From NCBI GenBank assembly GCA_009845425.1, contig VXZQ01000003.1:124001-188000 (forward strand): a stretch of 64,000 nucleotides of DNA. Reading direction: 5' to 3'. A program made the translations under genes and the position numbers. The DNA is from Holophagales bacterium. Lineage in GTDB: Bacteria > Acidobacteriota > Thermoanaerobaculia > Multivoradales > Multivoraceae. This document shows, piece after piece, positions 1-11,967 of the stretch. A model generated the notes under the pieces. That model saw only the letters and a list, made by a program, of their open reading frames with translations, ran no database searches and had not been told where the DNA came from. Position 1 is the stretch's first letter; the number at the start of each line of letters is the position of its first letter.

Positions 1-409
1 TCCGCCTGAGTTCCCGGTTCTCGTCCCGGAGCCGTTGCCGTTCGACGGCGTTGCGAAGAGCCAGGAGCACCCGGTCGCGCTCCAGCGGCTTTTCCAGGAA
101 ATCGTACGCGCCCAGCCGTGTCGCCTCGACCGCCGCGGCGATGTCGCCGTGACCGCTGATCATGACGACCGGCATCTCGTGGCCCTGCTCCCGCAAGCCG
201 GACAGTGTCGCCAGACCGTCCATCTCGGGCATCTTGATGTCGAGCAGGACGGCGGCCGGGGGCCGCGTCATCACCCGCCTCAGTGCTTCCCGGCCGTTCG
301 GCGCCTCGTCGACGCGGTAGCGCTCGAACTCCAGGATCATCCGGAGCGACGCCCGGATCGACTCCTCGTCGTCGACCACGAGCACTCGCGGACCTGTGGG
401 CCGCGTCAA
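1..409 (-). CDS. Response regulator receiver domain, NtrC/NtrX-like (3' end cut by window edge)
   Basis: Minus-strand reading gives VLVVDDEESIRASLRMILEFERYRVDEAPNGREAL...AVLLDIKMPEMDGL...VVMISGHGDIAAAVEATRLGAYDFLEKPLERDRVLLALRNAVERQRLRDENRELR; likely TTG start at 409 with GGAG upstream; no stop before position 1. Confidence 0.85.
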   Translation of the reverse strand, partial: MTRPTGPRVLVVDDEESIRASLRMILEFERYRVDEAPNGREALRRVMTRPPAAVLLDIKMPEMDGLATLSGLREQGHEMPVVMISGHGDIAAAVEATRLGAYDFLEKPLERDRVLLALRNAVERQRLRDENRELRR

Positions 410-431
410 GGGGAGGATCTCCGCGGAGGCG

Positions 432-1943
432 TCAGGGTACTTCGATTACAGCGAAGAGCCGCTGGCCACCCGGGGCGAGTGCTTCGACGCGCACCAGATC
501 ACCGGACTCGAGATCGACCGTTGCGTTGCCCAGGTCGCCCAGGTTCTCGATCCCGGCACCGTTCAGTCCGACGATCACCAAACCTGCCTGGAAGCCCTTC
601 TCCGCGAACACGCTGCGAGCGGAGACGCCGGATACGAAAACACCGCGCTGGCGGCGGTCCAACTGGGCCCGCTCGCGCAAGGTCGAGGTCAGCGGCCGGA
701 GCTCCAGACCGAGCCAGTCCATGCTCTCTTCCCGAGGCGGCGCGGCCGGCGTCGGTTCCTCCTGCTCAGCGACGAGAGACGGTCGCTCCTCGAGCTTGAC
801 ATCGAGTCCGATGCGCTCGGAGTCGCGCAGGACATGTAGTTGAACCTCGCGGCCCGGCGGCAGCGCGGCCACGTAGTCGATCAGATCGCGCGTTCCCTCC
901 ACCTCGTGCTGGTCCACACCGAGGATGACGTCGCCGGCCTCGACCTGCGCCTTCCCTGCCGGAGTCTCAGGCTGAACGTCCGTGACGAACGCGCCATTCG
1001 GCCCCTCCAGCCCGTAGTAGCGGGCCTCGATGTGTTCCAGATCACGAATCTGAACACCCAGATAGCCGCGCCGGACACGGCCCTCGTCGCGCAATTGGGG
1101 AAGCACACCCTCAAGAACGTCGACCGGCACCGCGAAACCGATGTTCTCGGCGAACGCCTTGCCGGTCGCGATCCCCACGACCTCTCCGGCCGTGTTGACC
1201 AAGGGCCCGCCGGAGTTGCCCAGGTTGATCGCGGCGTCGGTCTGGATGTAGTTCGCGAAATCGGCGCGGTTGTTCTCGATCGGGATCGACCGGCCCTTGG
1301 CGCTGACCACGCCGACCGTCACCGACGCTTCGAAGCTCAGGGGATTGCCGACCGCCATGACCCAGTCGCCTACGCGGAGCGCGTCCGAATCGCCGAGCGG
1401 CAGGTGCGGGAGCTCATCCCCGGCGTCGATCTTGAGCAACGCCAGATCCGTCTCCCGGTCGCGGCCCTTCAACTCGGCAGGATACTCGCGGCCATCCATG
1501 CCGACGCGGATCGTCTCCGCGCGCTCCACCACGTGGTTGTTGGTGACGATCCAGCCGTCGGAGGAGATCAGGAAGCCACTACCCGCGCCGGGGAAGCGCT
1601 GCTCTTCCTGCTCCGGGTCCGGCTGTCCCGGAATGCGTCGGAAGAAGTCCTGGAAGCGCCGTACCTCCGGCGCCTCCTCGATCCGCACGACCTCGACCGT
1701 CACGACGGCCGGAAGGACCGCCTCCGCCAGGTCGGCGAAGCTGTCGATGGCGGTCCTCGCGTGCCGCTCCACCCGTCGCGCCTGCTCGTCCCGCGAGTCC
1801 TTCTCCGCTGCCAGCGCAGGCCGTGAGGTCTCCTCGGCCCGCGTCGGTTCGGTGAGGTTCAGCCCGCCGGCGATGATCATGCCGAACACCAGGGCCCCGA
1901 CGACCATCAGGACGGTAAAGAGGATCTGCTTCTTCGTGTTCAT
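432..1943 (-). CDS. Do/HtrA-family periplasmic serine protease with PDZ domains
   Basis: N-terminal TM; GSGFLISSDGWIVTNNHVV, DLALLKID, GNSGGPLVN motifs; two PDZ-like regions; start at MNTKKQ. Confidence 0.93.
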   Translation of the reverse strand: MNTKKQILFTVLMVVGALVFGMIIAGGLNLTEPTRAEETSRPALAAEKDSRDEQARRVERHARTAIDSFADLAEAVLPAVVTVEVVRIEEAPEVRRFQDFFRRIPGQPDPEQEEQRFPGAGSGFLISSDGWIVTNNHVVERAETIRVGMDGREYPAELKGRDRETDLALLKIDAGDELPHLPLGDSDALRVGDWVMAVGNPLSFEASVTVGVVSAKGRSIPIENNRADFANYIQTDAAINLGNSGGPLVNTAGEVVGIATGKAFAENIGFAVPVDVLEGVLPQLRDEGRVRRGYLGVQIRDLEHIEARYYGLEGPNGAFVTDVQPETPAGKAQVEAGDVILGVDQHEVEGTRDLIDYVAALPPGREVQLHVLRDSERIGLDVKLEERPSLVAEQEEPTPAAPPREESMDWLGLELRPLTSTLRERAQLDRRQRGVFVSGVSARSVFAEKGFQAGLVIVGLNGAGIENLGDLGNATVDLESGDLVRVEALAPGGQRLFAVIEVP

Positions 1944-2196
1944 CGTTCGCAAGTTCCAGTTCAAGTAGGGGAAGCAGGCGCCGCGGCGAGGCGGCACCTG
2001 AAGCATACAACCGTAGAGCGCCGGCCTCTCCGACGCGTTGCTCCCAGAGCGTGCAAGTCGCCTGCCAACCCATTCGACCCCGAGCACACCGCCGGCTTCC
2101 GATCACGTGGTCCGTAGCGCTTCGGGGCAATTCCGCCGCCGGCGTCACGTCAACGATTGGAGCCGCGCCATTCTGGCGCGAGAGCCCGGACACCGC

Positions 2197-2225
2197 TTGC
2201 CGGGCCGATCCGGCCGTTGTATAGT
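2197..2225 (+). promoter_or_regulatory. Sigma70-like promoter upstream of rimP (TTGCCG-17 bp-TATAGT)
   Basis: -35 TTGCCG 2197-2202, spacer 17, -10 TATAGT 2220-2225. Confidence 0.6.
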
Positions 2226-2231
2226 CACTGC

Positions 2232-2320
2232 CCGACGGCCGGCGCCTCTCCCACGGAGAGCGATCCGCCGAATACCGGCTGTCGGCTGCTGAGAGTGGGT
2301 GCTTCGGCCCGCTCTTTTTT
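2232..2320 (+). ncRNA. Candidate structured leader RNA or sRNA ahead of rimP-nusA-infB
   Basis: 11-bp stem 2232-2242/2275-2285 (one G-U) enclosing hairpin CTCTC/GAGAG (2246-2250/2256-2260), then an intrinsic terminator. Confidence 0.5.
2292..2320 (+). terminator. Rho-independent terminator / attenuator
   Basis: GAGTGGG(TGCTTCGG)CCCGCTC stem followed by TTTTTT. Confidence 0.7.
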
Positions 2321-2381
2321 GTTCTAAGGGATCGCGCGTAACTCCAGGGAACTGGCCAGCGAGAACCGACTCCGCTACCAC

Positions 2382-2843
2382 ATGACCTCTCTCACCGACG
2401 TCCGCTGCCGGCTTGAACGCCTGGCCGCGAGCCATGCCTGCGAGCTGCTGGACGCGGCCTTTCGGGGCGACCGCCTGCGCCTGGTGATAGACCATCGCGA
2501 AGGGGTCACCCACGATCTCTGTGCCAATGTCTCCAGGGAAGCCTCCGTCCTCCTCGACGCGGAGGACTTCGGGCCGGCCTCGGGATACGTGCTGGAGGTC
2601 AGTTCTCCCGGCCTGGATCGGGAACTCTACGGCGTTCGTGACTACGAACGGTTCAGCGGCAGCCGCGTCCGCGTGACCTACGCCGACGCCGGAACTGCCC
2701 ACCGGCGCACCGTGCGCGGGCAGCTCCTCGGCCTGAGTTCGGACGACCCGGGCATCGCACTTCTCCTCGAGGACGACAGCGGCGACACGCTGCGCCTCAC
2801 CATCGACAGCATCCACAAGGCCAGGCTTCTGGTCGAACTCTGA
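2382..2843 (+). CDS. rimP: Ribosome maturation factor RimP
   Basis: YVLEVSSPGLDREL motif; directly upstream of nusA-infB. Confidence 0.92.
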   Translation: MTSLTDVRCRLERLAASHACELLDAAFRGDRLRLVIDHREGVTHDLCANVSREASVLLDAEDFGPASGYVLEVSSPGLDRELYGVRDYERFSGSRVRVTYADAGTAHRRTVRGQLLGLSSDDPGIALLLEDDSGDTLRLTIDSIHKARLLVEL

Positions 2844-2859
2844 CGCCGGGGATACCAAA

Positions 2860-4317
2860 ATGGCTCAGACCCACACTCCCGAAGTGAACATCAACGAGGT
2901 TCTCAGGCAGGTAGCGCACGAGAAGGACATCGACTTGGACAAGTGGATCGTTGCCCTCGAGGACGCGGTCGCATCGGCGGCCAAGAAGCAGCACCACATC
3001 AAGGAACCCGTACGCTCCTACATGGACCGCGAAACCGGTCAGTTCAGCGCCTTCCTCTACCGCCAGGTGGTCGAAGAGGTCGAGGATCCCTTCGCCGAAT
3101 GGACCCTCGAAGAAGCTCGGGAGCACAAGGAGGACGCCGAGCTGGGCGAGGAGATCGAGATTCCCATCTCGACGGACGGACTCGGCCGGATCGCGGCCCA
3201 GTCGGCCAAGCAGGTCCTCTATCAGCGGATCCGCGAAGCCGAGCGCGAGAAGATCTTCAACGAGTTCGAACACCGGGTCGGCGAGGTCGTGAACGGCACC
3301 GTGCGGCGGTTCGAGCGAGGAGACATCATCGTCGACCTCGGCCGGACCGAGGCGATCGTGCCCCGGAGCGAGCAATCGCGCCACGAGCGCTACAGCCAGG
3401 GCGAGCGCATCCGCGGCGTGATCGTCGAGGTCCACAAGCAACCCAAGGGGCCACAGGTCGTCATGTCACGGACCGACCCCCGCCTCCTGGTCAAGCTGTT
3501 CGAGATGGAGGTGCCGGAGATCTACGACGGCACGGTGGTCATCAAGACCGCGGTGCGCGCCCCGGGTGAGCGAGCGAAGGTGGCAGTGCTCAGCCGCGAG
3601 CGGGACGTCGACCCGGTCGGTGCCTGCGTGGGCATGAAGGGCTCCCGCGTGCAGTCGATCATCCGCGAACTCCGGGGCGAGAAGATCGACATCATCGAGT
3701 TCTCGGAGGACCAGGTGACGTTCGCGCAGAGCGCGCTGGCGCCGGCACGGATCACTCGGGTCTCGGTGACCCACGAGGGCGCGACGCCGCACCTCGACGT
3801 GATCGTCGAGGACGAGCAACTCTCCCTGGCGATCGGCAAGCGGGGCCAGAACGTGCGTCTCGCCAGCGAGTTGATCGGAGCGCGCATCGACATCAAGAGC
3901 GAGTCGGACGTCAAGGACGAGGTCGCGGACGCCCTGGCCAAGATGCTGAACGTCGACATCGGCGGAGACAAGCTCGATCTGACGGAGATTGCCGGTGTCG
4001 ACGAGGACCTCGCCACAGCGCTTGAAGGAGCGGGCTTCGGCGAACTCGAAGCCCTGCAGAGCGCCGGCGCGGAGGCCCTGACGATGGTGCCCGGGGTCGA
4101 TGAAGCTGTGGCCGTTTCGATCATCGAGTGGGCTACCGCTCAGGCCTCGCCCGAGGACGTTGCCGCGCCGTCGGAAAGCGAAGGCCCCGCGATGGACGAG
4201 GACGACTTCATGGCGGCGCTCACCCGCGTCTTCGAGGAAGAATCCGGCGACGCCGGAAACGAAGCCGCGCAAGAGTTACCGGCTGACGGCGACGAACCGG
4301 GGAACGGCGAAACCTAG
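2860..4317 (+). CDS. nusA: Transcription termination/antitermination factor NusA
   Basis: S1 and KH domains (DPVGACVGMKGSRVQSIIREL; LSLAIGKRGQNVRLASELIG). Confidence 0.97.
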   Translation: MAQTHTPEVNINEVLRQVAHEKDIDLDKWIVALEDAVASAAKKQHHIKEPVRSYMDRETGQFSAFLYRQVVEEVEDPFAEWTLEEAREHKEDAELGEEIEIPISTDGLGRIAAQSAKQVLYQRIREAEREKIFNEFEHRVGEVVNGTVRRFERGDIIVDLGRTEAIVPRSEQSRHERYSQGERIRGVIVEVHKQPKGPQVVMSRTDPRLLVKLFEMEVPEIYDGTVVIKTAVRAPGERAKVAVLSRERDVDPVGACVGMKGSRVQSIIRELRGEKIDIIEFSEDQVTFAQSALAPARITRVSVTHEGATPHLDVIVEDEQLSLAIGKRGQNVRLASELIGARIDIKSESDVKDEVADALAKMLNVDIGGDKLDLTEIAGVDEDLATALEGAGFGELEALQSAGAEALTMVPGVDEAVAVSIIEWATAQASPEDVAAPSESEGPAMDEDDFMAALTRVFEEESGDAGNEAAQELPADGDEPGNGET

Positions 4318-4375
4318 GGGCTCGCCTGGGGCAGGACGAGCGGGTCAATAGAGAACTGAGGGGACCAAGGACTTC

Positions 4376-6790
4376 ATGGGCAAAATCCGGCTGCAGGACC
4401 TGGCCAAGCGGATGAACGTGGCCGAGCAGGACTTGCTGTTCAAGTTCCGGTCGATCGGTGTGCGCGTCGAGGGTGAAGACGCGATGATCGACACGGACAT
4501 CATCAAGGCCCTGCTCGAGGGCAAGAAGATCGCCGGACCCCAGCGGGAGGTGATTCTCCGCGATCGTGCGGCGCCGCCGGCGGCGCCCCGGCGACGGCCC
4601 ATCTCGAGCCTCCGGCCGCCCGCCGGACCGATGCGGCCGAACCGACGTCGTTCGATCGTCCACAAGCAGACGATCCGCACCCTGACGCCTACGGAAACGA
4701 AGCCGAAACCGCTTACTCCGGAGGAGGTCGCGGCGAAGGAGATTGCCGCGGAAGAAGCCGCGGCGGCTGCGCGAGCGCCCGCCGAGACCGCCGAGACGCC
4801 CCCCGCGGCGCCGGCCGGAACTCCGAAGGCCGAACCCGACTCCGCACCGGCGGCGGAGACGGTGCAGGTGCCGCCAGCGGCGGAGATGTCACCGGCGATC
4901 GAGGTCCGCGCCCAACCGGAGCCCGCGCCACCCCAGGTCGACCTGCGCACTCGCCGCGAGCGCCAGGAAGACCGGCTGAAGGCCGGCGAGGTCACGGCCG
5001 ATGATGCCAGCCAGCGGGGCACGATCACGATCTCGGAAGGGCTACAGGTCCGCGACCTGGCCGAGAAGATGGGCGTCAAGGCGAAGGACCTGCTGAAGAT
5101 GCTGTTCGACCGGGGCCTGATGGCGACGGTGAACCATCTGCTGGAGCCTGAGCTCGCGGTGGAGCTCGCGGAACAGATGGGCTTCGAGGCCCTGATCGTC
5201 TCCTTCGAGGAGGAGATCCAGCTCGAGCAGGAAGAGGAACTGGAAGCGAGCCGCGCCGAGGCCGATGGGCCGACCCGGGTCGAACGTCCTCCGATCGTCA
5301 CGATCATGGGCCACGTCGACCACGGCAAAACGTCGCTGCTCGACGCGATCCGCAAGTCCCGGCTCACGGAAGGCGAGTTCGGCGGCATCACGCAGCACAT
5401 CGCGGCCTACCAGGTCGCGCACAACGGCGGCCGCATCACCTTCCTGGACACGCCCGGGCACGAGGCGTTCACTCAACTGCGGGCCCGCGGGGCGCAGGTC
5501 ACGGACATCGTCATCCTCGTCGTCGCCGCGGACGACGGCGTGATGCCGCAGACCCTCGAAGCGCTCGACCACGCCCGGGCCGCGGCCGTGCCGATCCTGG
5601 TCGCGATCAACAAGATCGACCGGCCAAACGCCAATGTCGACCGGGTCAAACAGCAACTGGCGGACCGCGACCTGGTGACCGAGGACTGGGGCGGCGACGT
5701 GATCGCAGTGCCCGTCTCCGCAATCAAGGGAGACGGGATCGACGATCTGCTCGAGATGATCAATCTCACGGCTGAGGTCGCCGAACTCCGCTCCAGCCCG
5801 GAACTGCAGGGTCAGGGCGTGGTGATCGAAGCGAGCAAGGAAACGGGTCGCGGCTCGGTCGCGACGATCCTCGTCCAGGACGGCACCCTGCGCGTCGGCG
5901 ACGTTTTCGTCTGCGGGTCGACCTGGGGTCGCGTACGGTCGCTGATGAACGATCTGGGCAAGCGCGTGACCGACGCGCCTCCGTCCACACCGGTCGAGGT
6001 TTCGGGATTCAACGAGCTGCCGGAAGCCGGCGATCCGTTCCAGGCTACGGCTCAGGAAGCGCGCGCGCGGTCCATCGCCGAGTTCCGCAGTGAGGAGAAG
6101 CGCCGCATGGACCTGGCGCCGACCACCGGCGGCGTCTCCCTGGAGAGCCTGTTCGCGAGCCTGAAGGAGGGCGAGGTCAAGGAGCTGCCCGTCATCCTGA
6201 AGGCCGACGTCCAGGGCTCGGTCGAGGTGCTGCGCGAGACCCTGCAGAAGCTCTCCACCGAGAAGGTCAAGGTTCGGGTGATCCGCTCCGCTGTCGGCGC
6301 CGTGACCACCCACGACGTCCTCCTCGCCTCCGCCGCCGGCGCGATCATCTATGGCTTCAACGTTCGACCGGAGCGCAGCGCCACGGAACTCGCCGCCAAG
6401 GAAGAGGTCGACGTGCGGCTGCACACGGTCATCTACGAGCTGACGGACGAGTTGATCGCGGCGATGACCGGACTGCTCGAGCCCACCTACCGGGAGGTCT
6501 CCCGCGGACGGGCGGAGGTCCGCGAGATCTTCAAGGTGCCGAAGGTCGGCATGATCGCCGGTTGCCATGTGATCGCCGGCGTCATCTCGCGAAACTCCCA
6601 GATCCGCCTGGTCCGGGACAGCGTCGTCGTCCACGAGGGTCGGATCGGCTCGCTGCGCCGCTTCAAGGACGACACGGCGGAAGTGCGGAGCGGCTTCGAC
6701 TGCGGCATCGGCATCGACCGCTTTCAGGACGTGAAGCCGGGCGACCTGATCGAGGCGTTCGACCACGAAGCCGTCGAGCCGACGCTCTAG
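4376..6790 (+). CDS. infB: Translation initiation factor IF-2
   Basis: [58 protein letters not shown]; Ala/Pro/Glu-rich linker. Confidence 0.98.
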   Translation: MGKIRLQDLAKRMNVAEQDLLFKFRSIGVRVEGEDAMIDTDIIKALLEGKKIAGPQREVILRDRAAPPAAPRRRPISSLRPPAGPMRPNRRRSIVHKQTIRTLTPTETKPKPLTPEEVAAKEIAAEEAAAAARAPAETAETPPAAPAGTPKAEPDSAPAAETVQVPPAAEMSPAIEVRAQPEPAPPQVDLRTRRERQEDRLKAGEVTADDASQRGTITISEGLQVRDLAEKMGVKAKDLLKMLFDRGLMATVNHLLEPELAVELAEQMGFEALIVSFEEEIQLEQEEELEASRAEADGPTRVERPPIVTIMGHVDHGKTSLLDAIRKSRLTEGEFGGITQHIAAYQVAHNGGRITFLDTPGHEAFTQLRARGAQVTDIVILVVAADDGVMPQTLEALDHARAAAVPILVAINKIDRPNANVDRVKQQLADRDLVTEDWGGDVIAVPVSAIKGDGIDDLLEMINLTAEVAELRSSPELQGQGVVIEASKETGRGSVATILVQDGTLRVGDVFVCGSTWGRVRSLMNDLGKRVTDAPPSTPVEVSGFNELPEAGDPFQATAQEARARSIAEFRSEEKRRMDLAPTTGGVSLESLFASLKEGEVKELPVILKADVQGSVEVLRETLQKLSTEKVKVRVIRSAVGAVTTHDVLLASAAGAIIYGFNVRPERSATELAAKEEVDVRLHTVIYELTDELIAAMTGLLEPTYREVSRGRAEVREIFKVPKVGMIAGCHVIAGVISRNSQIRLVRDSVVVHEGRIGSLRRFKDDTAEVRSGFDCGIGIDRFQDVKPGDLIEAFDHEAVEPTL

Positions 6791-6797
6791 CGGCCCC

Positions 6798-7133
6798 GTG
6801 ACATCCGTATCCCAGGCCCGCGCACGCGACCTGCTGCGCCGGGAGTTGACGGACATCCTGCGCCGGGAGGTCCAGGACCCCCGGGCGGCGCTCGCGAGCA
6901 TCGCCGATCTCACGCTCAGCGCCGACCGGGCTCATGCGCACATCCGGCTCTCGGTGCTCGGCGGCGACCAGGAACGCCAGGCGGCGATCCGCGCGATCCG
7001 GCGGGCGGCCGGGTTCATCCGCCGACGCCTCGGCCGCCGCCTGCGCCTCCGGCGCACCCCGGAGCTCCACTTCGAGCTCTATCGCGGCGCTGAACACGCC
7101 GAACGCATCGACCAGCTCCTGAGCGACCTGTGA
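6798..7133 (+). CDS. rbfA: 30S ribosome-binding factor RbfA
   Basis: RbfA-like sequence immediately 3' of infB. Confidence 0.9.
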   Translation: MTSVSQARARDLLRRELTDILRREVQDPRAALASIADLTLSADRAHAHIRLSVLGGDQERQAAIRAIRRAAGFIRRRLGRRLRLRRTPELHFELYRGAEHAERIDQLLSDL

Positions 7134-8125
7134 ACTCTCCAGGCGACACTGGCGGCACCGTTCCCCGCGACCTGCTCGAGTTGTTCCGCTCCGGCGGACG
7201 CTTCCTGCTATCGAGCCACGCCCACCCGGATGGCGACGCGATCGGCTCGGAAGTGGCGCTCGCTCGCCTCCTGCGCAAGGCGGGCAGAACCGCCACGATC
7301 TGGAACGCGGATCCGGCCCCGGACACTTACGCCGGAGTCACCGCAGACCTGCCGATTCACGTCGGTCGGAAGCCGCCGGCCGGCTTCCCGGACGAGTTCG
7401 ACTTCGTCGTGCCGCTCGAATGCCCGCGACTCGACCGTACCGGTCTGGAAGACGCGCTGAGCCTCCTCCCCATCCTGAACATCGACCACCACCTGGGCAA
7501 CGAGCTCTACGGTCGTGCCAACTGGGTCGACACCGAAGCGCCGGCAGTGGCGGAGATGGTCCTGCGCCTGGCGCGGGCGCTCGATCTCGAGATCGACGAA
7601 CCAACCGCCACGGCGCTGTATCTCGGCCTGTCGACCGACACCGGGAGTTTCCGCTTCTCGAACGCGACGCCCCGGGCCTTCGAGGCTGCGGCCGATCTCG
7701 TCCGATACGGCGCGCGGCCCGAGCGGGTCGCGACCTGGGTCTACGAGTCGCAGTCCCCGGGAGCGGTGCGACTGCTGGCGGAAATGCTCGGCACGCTGGA
7801 GCTTCACTGTGACGAACGGATCGCCAGCGTGCGCCTGGAACTTTCGATGTTCGAGCGCGCCGGCGCCCGCCAGACGGACTCCGAGGGCCTGATCGATCAC
7901 CCGCGCGCGATCCGGGACGTCGAGGCCGTTGTACTCTTCCGCGAACGTCCGGAAGGGGACGTCAAGGTGTCGCTCAGGAGCCGCGGCCGGATCGACGTGG
8001 GCGCCATCGCAGCCCGGAGGGGCGGCGGGGGCCACCGCAACGCCGCCGGCTGTCTGGTCAGGGACCGGGAAGACGAGCAGACCTTGATCGCCGAACTCGC
8101 GACCGCCGTGGAGGCGACGCGGTGA
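7130..8125 (+). CDS. nrnA: DHH/DHHA1 phosphoesterase (NrnA-like oligoribonuclease/pAp phosphatase)
   Basis: SSHAHPDGDAIGSE, NIDHHLGNELYG, LSTDTGSFRFSN and C-terminal GGGGHRNAAG motifs; overlaps rbfA stop. Confidence 0.88.
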   Translation: MNSPGDTGGTVPRDLLELFRSGGRFLLSSHAHPDGDAIGSEVALARLLRKAGRTATIWNADPAPDTYAGVTADLPIHVGRKPPAGFPDEFDFVVPLECPRLDRTGLEDALSLLPILNIDHHLGNELYGRANWVDTEAPAVAEMVLRLARALDLEIDEPTATALYLGLSTDTGSFRFSNATPRAFEAAADLVRYGARPERVATWVYESQSPGAVRLLAEMLGTLELHCDERIASVRLELSMFERAGARQTDSEGLIDHPRAIRDVEAVVLFRERPEGDVKVSLRSRGRIDVGAIAARRGGGGHRNAAGCLVRDREDEQTLIAELATAVEATR

Positions 8126-9069
8126 CCTCTGGTAGCGAACGCCACGGTCTGCTCCTCGTCGACAAGCGGCCCGGCGGCACATCCCATGACGTCGTTCGCA
8201 TCGCGCGGCGCGCGCTCAGCGAGCGAAAAATCGGACATTGCGGCACCCTCGACCCCAATGCCACCGGCCTGCTCCTCCTGACCGTCGGTCGCGGCACACG
8301 GCTTACCCGTTTTCTGATCCAGGCGCCGAAGGTCTACGAGGGCGAGATCCAGCTCGGCGCGGCCACCGACACGTACGACGCCGCCGGCGAGGTCACGTTC
8401 GAGGGTTCCACCGCCGCTCTGACCCCGGGCGACATCGCCAGCGCGATGAAGGAGTTCGAAGGCCCGCAGCACCAGTTGCCGCCTCCCTACTCCGCCAAGA
8501 AGATCGGTGGCCGGAAGTACTACGAACTCGCGCGCCGGGGCGAGGACTTCGAGCGCCAGGGAAAGGACGTGGAGATCTACGAGTTCGGGCCGTGCGGCGC
8601 GTTCGGCGATCCGGGCTCCGACCGGATCCCGTTCCGCCTGAGTTGCTCCACCGGCGCCTACGCCCGGTCGCTGGCACACGATCTCGGCGAGCGACTCGGC
8701 TGCGGCGGCCACCTGGCGACGCTCCGGCGGCTCCGGATCGGCTCCTTCGAGGTCCAGCGGGCGGTGGACTCCGAGCGGCTCGAGGGAGTCGCTCGCGGCG
8801 CGGAATCGTTGGACCTGAGTGAACTCGGCTCCGCCTGGGTGCCTTTCGACGAGATTCCTCTCCCCTTCCCCACCGCCGCGATGGACCCGACTCAGGAGCG
8901 GCGCGTCACCCACGGCCAGACGGTGCTGGCGCCGGGTATCGAGGCCGGCGAGGGGGATTGGGTCCAACTGACGGACGGCCGTGGCCGGTTCCTCGCCGTG
9001 GCGATGGTCTCCGAACGGATCGGCGACCGGGGCCTGGCGGTGGTGCAGCCCAGGATCGTCTTCCGCTGA
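8122..9069 (+). CDS. truB: tRNA pseudouridine(55) synthase TruB
   Basis: LLVDKRPGGTSHDVV...KIGHCGTLDPNATGLLLL motif; C-terminal PUA-like domain. Confidence 0.96.
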   Translation: MTSGSERHGLLLVDKRPGGTSHDVVRIARRALSERKIGHCGTLDPNATGLLLLTVGRGTRLTRFLIQAPKVYEGEIQLGAATDTYDAAGEVTFEGSTAALTPGDIASAMKEFEGPQHQLPPPYSAKKIGGRKYYELARRGEDFERQGKDVEIYEFGPCGAFGDPGSDRIPFRLSCSTGAYARSLAHDLGERLGCGGHLATLRRLRIGSFEVQRAVDSERLEGVARGAESLDLSELGSAWVPFDEIPLPFPTAAMDPTQERRVTHGQTVLAPGIEAGEGDWVQLTDGRGRFLAVAMVSERIGDRGLAVVQPRIVFR

Positions 9070-9190
9070 CGGCCCCGTGCTACACTCCGCGCCGCGAAAG
9101 AACCTGGGAACGACGAAGGAAACCGCAAGAAGGCGACACTGAGAAAGAACCCGCAGAACAGAACAAGCAGAGTCAGCGAGGAATCAGAGC

Positions 9191-9460
9191 GTGCCACAAA
9201 CAACCGAAGTGAAGGACCAGATCATCCGTGACTACCGTCTCCACGAGACGGACACGGGTTCGCCCGAGGTCCAGGTCGCGCTGCTGACGAACCGCATCAA
9301 CGAGCTCACCGAGCACTTCAAGGTCCACAAACACGACCACCATGGCCGACGCGGCCTGTTGAAGCTGGTCGGACGCCGCCGGCGGCTGCTCGGCTACCTG
9401 CGCGACCAGAGCTTCGACCGCTACCGGACGACGATCGAGCGCCTCGGCATCCGCAGGTAG
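9191..9460 (+). CDS. rpsO: 30S ribosomal protein S15
   Basis: [50 protein letters not shown]. Confidence 0.98.
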   Translation: MPQTTEVKDQIIRDYRLHETDTGSPEVQVALLTNRINELTEHFKVHKHDHHGRRGLLKLVGRRRRLLGYLRDQSFDRYRTTIERLGIRR

Positions 9461-9634
9461 CTCCTGCGACGGGCGCGGAGTCCTGACCGGCCCCGCAACC
9501 GGAAGAACGACCGGCTTGGCCGCCGATTCGGCGGAGCGGACACTACCCGCGCGTTCCACGCGCAAGCCTGCGACATGAACCCGCCGGCAGACAACCGGCG
9601 ACGCAAACACAGAGAAGGAAGTACAGACAAAACC

Positions 9635-11899
<2,265 letters not shown>

Positions 11900-11967
11900 G
11901 CGACAGGCCCTCCGCGGCTTGGGGCGTCGCGATGGCCTTGTCGGCCAGCCGACGAAGGCGGTTGGTG

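Noticed and set aside
840-1826. 328-aa plus-strand ORF
   Set aside because: Antisense to HtrA protease
5042-6913. 623-aa minus-strand ORF
   Set aside because: Antisense to infB; high-GC shadow ORF without recognisable domains
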